This document shows positions 22,884 to 31,437 of a stretch of 33,936 bases of DNA, in pieces. Both the position numbers and the translations under genes were made by a program. The notes under the pieces were generated by a model that was not told the origin of the DNA, searched no databases, and saw nothing but the letters and a program-made list of their open reading frames with translations. The stretch's first letter is position 1. Each line of letters begins with the position of its first letter. This DNA comes from an uncultured Prevotellaceae bacterium (GTDB lineage: Bacteria > Bacteroidota > Bacteroidia > Bacteroidales > Bacteroidaceae): the NCBI GenBank assembly GCA_947166155.1, contig CAMVDC010000009.1, forward strand, positions 1 to 33,936, read 5' to 3'.

Positions 22884-24944
22884 CTACTTCTTAATAAACA
22901 CTTTACTGCATTGTCCGTTGCTCGAGCGCACGATGTTGATACCCTTGTGCAATGCATTCATTCGCTGTCCCTGTAGGTTGTAAACAGCTTCCTTGCCTTC
23001 AGTGTTGGCAGGTGTGAGGGCCTCTATATGCTCTATGCCAGTAACTGTACCTTGGCTGAGTTGATAGTTTTGCTTTACACTTGAACCTACCGACTGCATG
23101 TCGAATGAAATGATGATGCGGCCATTGAAGTCGGTTGGCTTATGTGCAGCAATGTCGATGGTGAAGTTGTTCATATCCTCAACTTCTACCACTGTGTCGG
23201 CTTCTCGTCCTGTTCCCCAAGGCAGTTTGGGTGCATTGGCTGCGGAGTATATGCCTGCATGATACAGGGTGGAATGAGTATATGTACCGTCGGTAACTTG
23301 ATAGTCAACCCTTATGTTTAATGTTGATGAGGCTTCGCGCTTTATGATGTGTCCGCTGCTCAGTCCTTCCACCTTGATGACGTCGGGCATGTTTTCGGCC
23401 TCGATGCCCACGAGTGCACGTCCCTTAGCTTCTTTATTTGATGACATACGTATGGTCCATGTCTTGGGGTCGAACAGGGCGTAGGATGCTGTGTTGGTGC
23501 GATTGGGGAACCACTGGTGGGTGCGGATGATGTTGCCAAGCTTTATCGTTGGGAACAGGGTGGGGGCATTATCGGCCACGAAGCGTACGAAGCACACGCC
23601 TTTGCTCCTCACCACTTCGTTGATGCTGATGCTGCCGGTCGTGGTTTCGAAATGTTCTGAGCGGCTGGCTACGAGGTTTTGGTCGTGGGTCTCATACCAG
23701 CTGTTATGGCTTTCGTCGATGTGGTACACCTCGAGTTGTCCGCTCTGGAATGGCAGGTCATCGAGTGTGAGGCGCATTTGCTCTTCACCTTCTTTTGTGT
23801 TCCACACCACGGCTGCCACGCAGTGGTCGGAGGCTGATGCCATACCCTGCAGCTTGGTGCTTACGATGTTTATGCGACGGCGGTCGGCAGGCATCATTCC
23901 ATATAGTTTGAAAGCATTGAACAGCGCTTTGCGCGAACCGCTGTCGCGGTCGATGATGCCGAGCTTATCGCCTACGAAGAATCCGGGGTCGATGAATTGT
24001 GCCCAGTTGACGTATGTGAGGTCGGTGTATTCGAGCATGCCCGGCAGTGCGTTGAAGAATGTCATGGCACTCTCGGCACGCTCCACAGGTCCGTCGGCTT
24101 GATAGTCGGCAGCTGCGTAGGGCGAGTATTCGGTGAGCAGCATCTCGGCTTCGTTGCGTCCCAGTCGGTTGAGTGCATTGCGCATGTCGTTGAGTTGCCA
24201 GGCATATTCAGTTCCGTAGGCATGTCCCGACAGGAAGTCGAGAGGGAGGTCTTTGCTCTTCACGCGGTCAACCAGCGGTTGGTGCCATCCGCTGAATGCA
24301 CCTGCAGGCCCGCCCACTTTTATGTCGCTATAGCCTTCGCTGACGGCGGGTGCTGCGGCTTCGTAGATGTTGAGATAGTCGTCGACGGTGCCGGTGAAGA
24401 ATCCGTCCTTAAGGTCGGGTTCGTTCCATATCTCGACATAGCTGTTGGTGTATCGTCTCACTTTCCACTCGCGGGCAAACCTGCGGTTGATGGTTGCCCA
24501 TGTGCTGAGGTCGGTGGGCGGATCCATGAAGCCGCTCCATTCGGTGGGTCGCCTCTGGAGCAGGGTGGGTGTGTAGCCGTGTGATATGACCAGCACCGGT
24601 GAGTGTTTCTTGCACTGCGAGAGCAGGTAGTTGATGTCGTTGAGGTTGTATGTCAGCTCCGATGTGGTGCCTGTGACGCAGGGCTGGCCATACAGGTCGT
24701 CCTTGCCGCATGCCATCTCGTAGCGCATCGAGCGTACTTCGAGTTCCGCCAGCTTTGGTATGTCGCGCGTGAGCCACGACTTGCTCACGAGCGGGGTTTG
24801 ATACAATCCGATTTTCTTCACAAGTGGGAAATCAACCCATGAGGCACCATAGACATGAACCGACGACTGTCCCTGTGCCTCGAGCGAAAGTAGCAATGAT
24901 GATGCTATGCATAGTACTGCATGCTTTATGGAAAAGTTTATCAT
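22884..24944 (-). CDS. Clan GH-A glycoside hydrolase, GH39-like, secreted
   Basis: YVEIWNEPDLKDGF (acid/base), EMLLTEYSPYAA (nucleophile region); signal peptide MINFSIKHAVLCIASSLLLSLEAQGQ; T9SS-like C-terminus VYNLQGQRMNALHKGINIV. Confidence 0.75.
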   Translation of the reverse strand: MINFSIKHAVLCIASSLLLSLEAQGQSSVHVYGASWVDFPLVKKIGLYQTPLVSKSWLTRDIPKLAELEVRSMRYEMACGKDDLYGQPCVTGTTSELTYNLNDINYLLSQCKKHSPVLVISHGYTPTLLQRRPTEWSGFMDPPTDLSTWATINRRFAREWKVRRYTNSYVEIWNEPDLKDGFFTGTVDDYLNIYEAAAPAVSEGYSDIKVGGPAGAFSGWHQPLVDRVKSKDLPLDFLSGHAYGTEYAWQLNDMRNALNRLGRNEAEMLLTEYSPYAAADYQADGPVERAESAMTFFNALPGMLEYTDLTYVNWAQFIDPGFFVGDKLGIIDRDSGSRKALFNAFKLYGMMPADRRRINIVSTKLQGMASASDHCVAAVVWNTKEGEEQMRLTLDDLPFQSGQLEVYHIDESHNSWYETHDQNLVASRSEHFETTTGSISINEVVRSKGVCFVRFVADNAPTLFPTIKLGNIIRTHQWFPNRTNTASYALFDPKTWTIRMSSNKEAKGRALVGIEAENMPDVIKVEGLSSGHIIKREASSTLNIRVDYQVTDGTYTHSTLYHAGIYSAANAPKLPWGTGREADTVVEVEDMNNFTIDIAAHKPTDFNGRIIISFDMQSVGSSVKQNYQLSQGTVTGIEHIEALTPANTEGKEAVYNLQGQRMNALHKGINIVRSSNGQCSKVFIKK

Positions 24945-24986
24945 AATAGTTCTTTTGTTGTTAACAGATAATTTGATTAATCGCTG

Positions 24987-24994
24987 CAAAGTTA
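24987..24994 (-). promoter_or_regulatory. Promoter -7 element TAACTTTG for the GH39-like gene
   Basis: TAnnTTTG match on the reverse strand upstream of ATG 24944. Confidence 0.5.
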
Positions 24995-25046
24995 CGCATT
25001 TCAGCTTTACCAATGCTTACATCGTTTACTGATTTATGTACCACCA

Positions 25047-25934
25047 TTACTTTTTTGGTTCCATGTGTAGCCCCACATGTGTCGACTGGCCGAATCTCTG
25101 CTTCAGTTTTCCCTCAATGGCACTGGCTATATCGTGGGCTTGGCTGAGGGTCATGTCGCCATTCATGCGTATGTGTGCCTCGATTGCTATGTTGTTGCCT
25201 ATGTGCCGGGTGCGCAGGTTGTGGGGTTCGCTTATGTCGGGAAATGAGCATATGATGTCGATTATCTCCTGCTCCACATCGTCGGGCAGCGAGCCGTCGG
25301 TCAGTTCTTCCACGCTGGCCTTTATCAACGTGTATGCCACCCTCAGCAACATCAATGCCACAATGATGGATGCCACGGGGTCGAGCACCGTGAAGCGACC
25401 ACCAAACATGATGGCGCCACCGATGCCTATTGCGCTGCCCACCGACGAGAGTGCGTCGCTGCGGTGGTGCCATGCGTTGGCTATCATGGCTTGCGACCCG
25501 AGCCTCCGGCCGCGACGGGCTGTGTATTGGTAGAGCAGCTCCTTTACTGCTATCGACACCAATGCCGCCCACAGGGCCAGCATGCCTGGAGCCTCGAGGT
25601 CGGTACCACTCATCCAGTCGGCTATGTTACCTGCTGCTGCGACAATGATGCCTATCGCGGCTGCAATCAGAGCCACGCCGATGATAAGCGTGGCAAAGGT
25701 TTCGAACTTGCCATGCCCATAGTCGTGGCTCTTGTCCTGCGGCTTGGCGCCCATCTTGACAAACACAATGACCACGATGTCGGTCAGGAAGTCGGACAAC
25801 GAGTGTATGGCATCGGCCATCATGGCCGAACTCTGTCCTGCGACTGCCGCCACAAACTTGAAGACGAGCAGCAACATATTGCCCGCACTGCCCCAGAGTG
25901 TTACTTCACAGATTTCTCTTTCGCGTCTTTCCAT
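25047..25934 (-). CDS. Cation diffusion facilitator (CDF) family transporter
   Basis: SAMMADAIHSLSDFLTDIVV, HDYGHGKFETFAT, NAWHHRSDALSSVGSAIG. Confidence 0.93.
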   Translation of the reverse strand: MERREREICEVTLWGSAGNMLLLVFKFVAAVAGQSSAMMADAIHSLSDFLTDIVVIVFVKMGAKPQDKSHDYGHGKFETFATLIIGVALIAAAIGIIVAAAGNIADWMSGTDLEAPGMLALWAALVSIAVKELLYQYTARRGRRLGSQAMIANAWHHRSDALSSVGSAIGIGGAIMFGGRFTVLDPVASIIVALMLLRVAYTLIKASVEELTDGSLPDDVEQEIIDIICSFPDISEPHNLRTRHIGNNIAIEAHIRMNGDMTLSQAHDIASAIEGKLKQRFGQSTHVGLHMEPKK

Positions 25935-25998
25935 GATGTCTTTTGTTGATTGTGGCTATATGCTCTTTGGCTCTATGCCACTTGGTTTACATCTGTAA

Positions 25999-26439
25999 CT
26001 ACCATTCATAGTCGTCAATGTATTCGTCGAATTCCACTTTCTCGCTCCATCCATAGTGGCGGAAGACCTCGCGGATGTCCTCCTGCATCGACGGCTGAAT
26101 GAGTTTTGCCCCTTTGCGATACTCAAAATAGTAGGAGCGGCCATAGCGTGCGATGAGTGCGGCCCTGATGATTTTCTCAATGCGTCTGGGCATCTCGTCG
26201 CTGAATATGTGCCGCATACCCCTGGCCATCTTCACTTTCTGCATTTTGCGCATCATCTGACAATGGTCGGTGGCCACCCCGTCTTGGTGTGGATTTACCG
26301 CCATACATACTTGTTTCGTGACAGGCATGTGCTGCCCTACAATCCATCGGAGGCATTGTTCACGTAGTTTACAAGCCTCGGCAAAGCAAACGACGTATCC
26401 GTTGTCTGCTTTCTCTGTAAAAAGTTGTTCTTTCTTCAT
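25999..26439 (-). CDS. DUF6078-like Bacteroidales protein of unknown function
   Basis: MKKEQLFTEKADNGYVVCFAEACKLREQCLRWIVGQHMP...NPHQ...; Cys-containing small protein. Start placed at internal Met (26439) below a promoter. Confidence 0.6.
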   Translation of the reverse strand: MKKEQLFTEKADNGYVVCFAEACKLREQCLRWIVGQHMPVTKQVCMAVNPHQDGVATDHCQMMRKMQKVKMARGMRHIFSDEMPRRIEKIIRAALIARYGRSYYFEYRKGAKLIQPSMQEDIREVFRHYGWSEKVEFDEYIDDYEW

Positions 26440-26447
26440 AGCGATTG

Positions 26448-26479
26448 CAAAGTTACGAATATATTTTGAAACCGCCAAA
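26448..26479 (-). promoter_or_regulatory. Bacteroidetes-type promoter TTTG-N20-TAACTTTG directly abutting the start of the DUF6078-like gene
   Basis: Reverse strand TTTG 26479-26476 and TAACTTTG 26455-26448. Confidence 0.65.
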
Positions 26480-26520
26480 TTTACGCCCAAATCTGGATTT
26501 TCGCGCGTTTGTGTCATTTA

Positions 26521-26652
26521 GTCCGAGCGGTGAAAACTGTCAGTCCGAGCGGTGAAAACTGTCAGTCCGAGCGGTGAAAACTGTCAGTCCGAACGGTGAA
26601 AACTGTCAGTCCGAACGGCTCGGACTGTTATTACACGCGGTGTGTACTGTCA
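26521..26652. repeat. 22-bp tandem repeat array, 5 good plus 1-2 degenerate units (gtccgagcggtgaaaactgtca)
   Basis: Unit starts at 26521, 26543, 26565, 26587, 26609 (and degenerate 26631), exactly 22 bp apart; abuts the stop codon of the AMP-ligase gene. Confidence 0.95.
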
Positions 26653-27990
26653 GTTTTGCCGTTTCTTCTTTCCTGTGTCGAGTAGTGTGATTGTGCTAAA
26701 TGATATGTTGTGAGGACGTTCGGCACGTGTAAGTCGCGGCTGCAGCCATTCTTGCAATGCTTCGGGAGTGAGGGTGGAGTGGGGCACAACCTCGACATCA
26801 GCATGAAGCACTGTGCCAAACCATGTGTCGGGCACTGGATATACTGCGGCTGCAACCACATCGGGATGCTCGCCGACCACCGACTCTACATGGTCGGCAT
26901 ACACGTTTTCGCCGCCACACACCACCATGCGGTCGATGCGGCCGCGGTGGTAGTAGAGCCCGTCGGCTGATTTATGAACGAGGTCGCCCGTCGATTGCCA
27001 GCGGTTTCTCAATCCGCTTATGGCCCATCCGCTGCGAACCCACAGCACACCATCGGTCCCCACACGGCATCTCACCCCACCGATGGGTCGCCCGATGGGC
27101 ACTTCGTCGCCACGACTGAGGTCGTGAGGCGTGGCTATCATGAAGAATCCCGCTTCGGACGTGCCGTAGAGATTGAACATCACATCGCCCAGATGTCGGC
27201 GAGTGATGTCGACCCATTTGCGGTCGAGACGGTCGCCACCGCTTATGACACACCTCACCGACTTCATCCTCACGTCGGCACCATCGGTTTGCCACAAGCG
27301 GGCAAGCATGGCAGGCACGAGGGTCAGCACCTCAACCCGCTCGTGGTGTATGATGTCGAGCGCTTCGTCGGCATCGAAGTGCGACATGATGCACACCTTC
27401 TTTCCCATGAGGAAGGCCACGATGAGCACTGCAAGTCCGAACCCATGATATAGCGGCAGGGGCATGAACACACTGTCGTAGCGGTCGACGCCTATGACCC
27501 GCAACAGCGCAAACAGCGGCGGCAGAAACTGAAATGCAGTGGTCCGACGCGTTGCCTCGCGGCGTTTGCCCGAAGTGCCGCCCGTGGAGGTGGTGATTGT
27601 AGACCTGTGTAGGAACGACTTCACACGCTCTCTCTCGATATGTGGGCGTGAGTCGGGACCCTTCAACTTTATCCTGATACCGAGTCGCGACAGAGCAAAT
27701 AAGAGTATTACCGATTTTACGTTGTTCGGGCAATACATGCTCACACCCATCCCCGACCTCAATCCATGCTTTGCAGCAAGTTTGATTGATAACTTCGCCG
27801 ACAAGTCATAAAGCTCCCGATAGCTGTATCGCTTCCGGCCATCAACCAGTGCCGTGCGGTCGGGATAGTAGTGAGCCGCGAAGCGCATCAGCGCCATAAG
27901 AGTGAAACCTTCGTGCACGAAACACACAGCCCAACGCATCAATCCGCCAGGCGACAATATGTGTAGCTGCCAAAGTTTCTTAAAAAGCAT
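26650..27990 (-). CDS. AMP-dependent synthetase/ligase (acyl-CoA ligase-like)
   Basis: TTSTGGTSGK P-loop, NLYGTSEAG, STGDLVHKSADGLYYHRGRIDRMVVCGGENVY. Confidence 0.85.
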   Translation of the reverse strand: MLFKKLWQLHILSPGGLMRWAVCFVHEGFTLMALMRFAAHYYPDRTALVDGRKRYSYRELYDLSAKLSIKLAAKHGLRSGMGVSMYCPNNVKSVILLFALSRLGIRIKLKGPDSRPHIERERVKSFLHRSTITTSTGGTSGKRREATRRTTAFQFLPPLFALLRVIGVDRYDSVFMPLPLYHGFGLAVLIVAFLMGKKVCIMSHFDADEALDIIHHERVEVLTLVPAMLARLWQTDGADVRMKSVRCVISGGDRLDRKWVDITRRHLGDVMFNLYGTSEAGFFMIATPHDLSRGDEVPIGRPIGGVRCRVGTDGVLWVRSGWAISGLRNRWQSTGDLVHKSADGLYYHRGRIDRMVVCGGENVYADHVESVVGEHPDVVAAAVYPVPDTWFGTVLHADVEVVPHSTLTPEALQEWLQPRLTRAERPHNISFSTITLLDTGKKKRQN

Positions 27991-28129
27991 AAGGTGAGAT
28001 TTACTATTTAATTATATATATGTGTTCTTTTTGTTGAAGTTAAAGGGAAGTTATTGAAGTTAAAGGGTGGTTAAAGGGACTAATGTCATTGCAAGAGACT
28101 TAGATTATTCACTTTTCACTCTTCACTTT

Positions 28130-28927
28130 TCACTCCCCAAAGTGGCTTCCTATCTTCATTATCCACGCCCACCACGGTCGGTAGCTGAACTTGCGGCTCA
28201 TTGCAAGTCGCAGCAAAATGCATGCCGCTTCGTCGGCCGAATAGGCAGGCATCCGTCGGTATTGAGGGTCGACATCAGCCATGGGAGTATGGACGAGCGG
28301 CATGTAGGCAATCTGCACTTTCACTTTCAGGCTTTTGAATTCATGCCGGGCAGTAGTGCACCACACGTTGACAGCACACTTCGAGGCATGATAGGCCGAC
28401 CACCCGGGAATGGAGGGGTAGAGGCTGCTGACCGACGAGGTGAAGACGATGCGCCCCCCGGCAATGCGCAACGATGGCATCAAGGCAAGCGATAGTGACA
28501 CATGGGCACGATAGTTGAGGTCCATGGTGCGATCGAAGTCGTGCATGCGACTTTCAGAATCGTGAATGGTGCGGTGAATCGACTTCCCAGCGTTACAAAA
28601 CAAGAATGAAAGGCATGGCAATCGGCGCGGCAAATCGCGACACAAAACGTCCAACTGCTCTCGGTCTCTAAGGTCGATGGCTGTGTAGTGAGCCTCTGTG
28701 CCTTGCGATTTAGCCAAATCACACAACGAGTTAAGCTTCTGCTCGTTGCGTGCAATTAGATATAGCTTTGCTTTAACACCGATAAGTCGCAGTGCCAACT
28801 TCTCACCTATGCCCGACGATGCGCCCGTGACAACCACCCATTTGCCGGCGAAGTGAGACCGCAAAGCCTCATCGTCGACATCCACCGGTGGGTATATCAA
28901 GTATTTCCAGCAGTCGTTCAGATTCAT
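28130..28927 (-). CDS. SDR family NAD(P)-dependent oxidoreductase
   Basis: VVVTGASSGIGEKLALRL, FLFCNAGKS, SAYHASKCAV. Confidence 0.9.
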   Translation of the reverse strand: MNLNDCWKYLIYPPVDVDDEALRSHFAGKWVVVTGASSGIGEKLALRLIGVKAKLYLIARNEQKLNSLCDLAKSQGTEAHYTAIDLRDREQLDVLCRDLPRRLPCLSFLFCNAGKSIHRTIHDSESRMHDFDRTMDLNYRAHVSLSLALMPSLRIAGGRIVFTSSVSSLYPSIPGWSAYHASKCAVNVWCTTARHEFKSLKVKVQIAYMPLVHTPMADVDPQYRRMPAYSADEAACILLRLAMSRKFSYRPWWAWIMKIGSHFGE

Positions 28928-29136
28928 CTGTCTCGTTTATTTTCCGATTATACCTCAATCAGTGTTGTTAAGTTATTGTGTGCAAAATTATACAAAATAC
29001 CTCGAACATACAACAATCGGAGCAACAAAAGCTGCATGACCTACCGTTTTTCTCATAAAAACATCGTATATTTGCGGTCGGAATTAAAAATATACGACTA
29101 TACACGAAGAAAACAAAGAAAAGTAGGCACGACGCA

Positions 29137-29166
29137 TTGCCGATTATTCATAAATTACTATCTTTG
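29137..29166 (+). promoter_or_regulatory. Bacteroidetes-type promoter TTG-N19-TATCTTTG upstream of GH43
   Basis: TTG 29137-29139; TATCTTTG 29159-29166. Confidence 0.65.
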
Positions 29167-29205
29167 CAATCAAAATAAAGAGAACAACAATTAATCAATA
29201 CCATT

Positions 29206-30888
29206 ATGACAAACCTGATTTACAAAGCTAAACAGCTTGCAGCATTACTGATTCTGAGCATGATGAGTACCATTGCCATGGCTCAGATCGAGAGAGATAC
29301 ACCGATAAAGAACCCTATGTTGTGGGCCGACGTGCCCGACCCCGATGTCATCCGTGTGGGCGACACGTTCTATCTCGTCAGCACCACCATGCACCTCATG
29401 CCAGGCGCACCGGTCATGGCATCGAAAGACCTGAAGAACTGGGAGACCGTGGGTTACATCTTCGATCGCCTGACCGACTCGCCTAAGTATGACCTCGCAT
29501 TCTCCCTGCCGCTCGACCAGCAGCAGGGCGAGGGTGTGGGTACAGTGTATGGGCGCGGACAATGGGCCACATCGCTCAAATACCACGACGGCAAGTTCTG
29601 GGCGCTGCTCGCTCCAAACGAACAGGGACGCATGGGCGACACATATATATTCACAGCACCTAAGGCCGAAGGACCATGGACCATACACTCACGTCTGCGA
29701 CACTTCCACGATGCAACACTGTTCTTCGACGACGATGGTACCCCGTATGTGTTCTTCGGAACGGGCGAGATGTGTCAGCTCACACGCGACCTGAAGGGTG
29801 TGGTCGAGGGCAGTCAGCGCAACTACTTCCGTCGCGAAGCCGACGAGACAGGACTGCTCGAGGGTACTCGCGTCATAAAGCATCAAGGCACATACTATGC
29901 ACTGCTCATCTCGCACGTATATGCTCCGGGTCGTCACCGTCGCGAGGTGTGCTATCGCACTAAAGACCTCAACGCCACATGGGAGAAGACCACGGTGCTC
30001 GAGAGCGACTTCGGTGGATTTGGCTATCTGGCACAAGGCACCATAGTCGATACGAAGGAGGGCGACTGGTATGGCATCATGTTCCAAGACCGCGGTGGAG
30101 TGGGGCGTGTGCTCACTCTGAGCCCCGTACGCTGGATCGACGGATGGCCGATGCTGGGCGACGAGAACTACCGTGTGCCGGAAATCATGCGGCCATACAA
30201 GAGCGGACAACCTGTGACTGCCATCGTGAAGAGCGACGACTTCGACCAAACGAAGCTGGGACTGCACTGGCAGTGGAACCACAACCCGGTGGATAACGCA
30301 TGGAGCCTGACGGAACGTCCCGGATACATGCGACTGAAAACAAGCCGCGTGGTGCCTAACCTCTACCTCGCACCCAACACACTGACCCAACGCATGGAGG
30401 GTCCAACCTGCAGCGGATATATATGTATCGACGTGTCGAAGATGGCTGACGGCGATTGCGCGGGTCTCACTGCATTCAACGGCGACAGCGGTGTGCTCAC
30501 ACTCAAGAAGAAAGGCAAGACCCTCGTGCTCGAGATGAGCGAACAGGTAGTCACCCTCACCAACCGCGAGAAGGCTGTGACCAAGGTCGATGAGAAGATG
30601 GTGGAGAGCGTTGACCTCACCAAGCAACTCAAGGGCAAGACCCAGAACCTGTGGCTGCGCCTCGACGGCGACTTCCGCCGCGAAGGAGGCAACCGCGATG
30701 CTGCCAACTTCTTCTACAGCCTCGACGGCGAGCAATGGACACAGATCGGCACCAAGAACTATCGCATGGTGTTCGACTACCGCCGCTTCTTCATGGGCTC
30801 AAAGTTCGGCATCTTCAACTACGCCACCAAGAAAACCGGAGGCTACATCGATGTCGATTTCTTCAAGTATGAATGTAGCGAGAAGTAA
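29206..30888 (+). CDS. GH43 family glycoside hydrolase
   Basis: NPMLWADVPDPDVIRVGDTFYLVSTTMHLMPGAPVMASKDLKNWETVGY; C-terminal beta-sandwich module. Confidence 0.92.
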   Translation: MTNLIYKAKQLAALLILSMMSTIAMAQIERDTPIKNPMLWADVPDPDVIRVGDTFYLVSTTMHLMPGAPVMASKDLKNWETVGYIFDRLTDSPKYDLAFSLPLDQQQGEGVGTVYGRGQWATSLKYHDGKFWALLAPNEQGRMGDTYIFTAPKAEGPWTIHSRLRHFHDATLFFDDDGTPYVFFGTGEMCQLTRDLKGVVEGSQRNYFRREADETGLLEGTRVIKHQGTYYALLISHVYAPGRHRREVCYRTKDLNATWEKTTVLESDFGGFGYLAQGTIVDTKEGDWYGIMFQDRGGVGRVLTLSPVRWIDGWPMLGDENYRVPEIMRPYKSGQPVTAIVKSDDFDQTKLGLHWQWNHNPVDNAWSLTERPGYMRLKTSRVVPNLYLAPNTLTQRMEGPTCSGYICIDVSKMADGDCAGLTAFNGDSGVLTLKKKGKTLVLEMSEQVVTLTNREKAVTKVDEKMVESVDLTKQLKGKTQNLWLRLDGDFRREGGNRDAANFFYSLDGEQWTQIGTKNYRMVFDYRRFFMGSKFGIFNYATKKTGGYIDVDFFKYECSEK

Positions 30889-30895
30889 AATGATG

Positions 30896-30983
30896 AAAGG
30901 GAAGTTAAAAGGGAAGTTAAAGGGGAAGTTAAAAGGGAGTTAAAAGGGAGTTAAATGGAAGTTAAAAGGGAGTTAAAGGGGAA
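30896..30983. repeat. 11-12-bp tandem repeat, about 8 units (aaaagggaagtt)
   Basis: Directly visible aaagggaagtt-aaaagggaagtt-aaaggggaagtt-aaaagggagtt... Confidence 0.9.
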
Positions 30984-31039
30984 CCCCTCTCTTATTCCCT
31001 CCGTCGCTTCGCTCCCCAATTGCTACGATTCCGCAATTG

Positions 31040-31092
31040 CCCCCAAGGGGAGATGATACCATCCGGATGGATAAAGCTCCTCCCCTTGGGGG
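31040..31092. repeat. Long inverted repeat cccccaaggggag / ctccccttggggg enclosing CCATCCGGATGG
   Basis: 13-bp perfect arms at 31040-31052 and 31080-31092; palindrome at 31059-31070. Confidence 0.85.
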
Positions 31093-31168
31093 AGACGGGG
31101 AGAGGTTAAATGGACGAATGATGCTGCAGGTAAATCTTCCATTATCAATTAAAGGAACTAATGAAGAA

Positions 31169-31384
31169 ATGAAAAAAGAAGGAAGCGAAACGATGAGGAG
31201 GTGGTGGATAATGTCACTCCTTGTCGTCTGTGGTGTAGTAGGTTTTGCATCGTGTTCGTCCGACGACCACCAGTCAGCAAAGCCAACCATTGCTCGAATC
31301 GCCCAACGAGGGAAGATAGGTTATATATCAAGCTCTCTATGGCGAACATCGGTACTGGGTATGTCCCGAGCTGATGTTCGTTGA
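31169..31384 (+). pseudogene. Truncated remnant of a substrate-binding lipoprotein N-terminus, paralogous to the gene at 33591
   Basis: VCGVVGFASCSSDDHQSAKPTIARIAQRGKIGY versus LCWIAGFASCSSDDNKSVNPTIHRIAHRGKILIG at 33591; similarity stops abruptly. Confidence 0.7.
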
Positions 31385-31437
31385 AACCAAAGAGCGCGAC
31401 GGGCATCGTTTCCCAAGGTTTATGGAAGTATCGTCGG

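Noticed and set aside
22786-22983. ORF encoding repeated NPPALFIF
   Set aside because: Arises from the 24-bp terminator repeat; no start context or family.
26521-26652. CRISPR array
   Set aside because: Units are directly abutting 22-mers with no unique spacers and no cas genes nearby; same for arrays 1 and 2.
28067-28495. 142-aa plus-strand ORF over the SDR gene
   Set aside because: Overlaps a conserved SDR on the opposite strand; no family resemblance.
29689-30735. 348-aa antisense ORF opposite GH43
   Set aside because: Shadow ORF; the GH43 frame is continuous and conserved.
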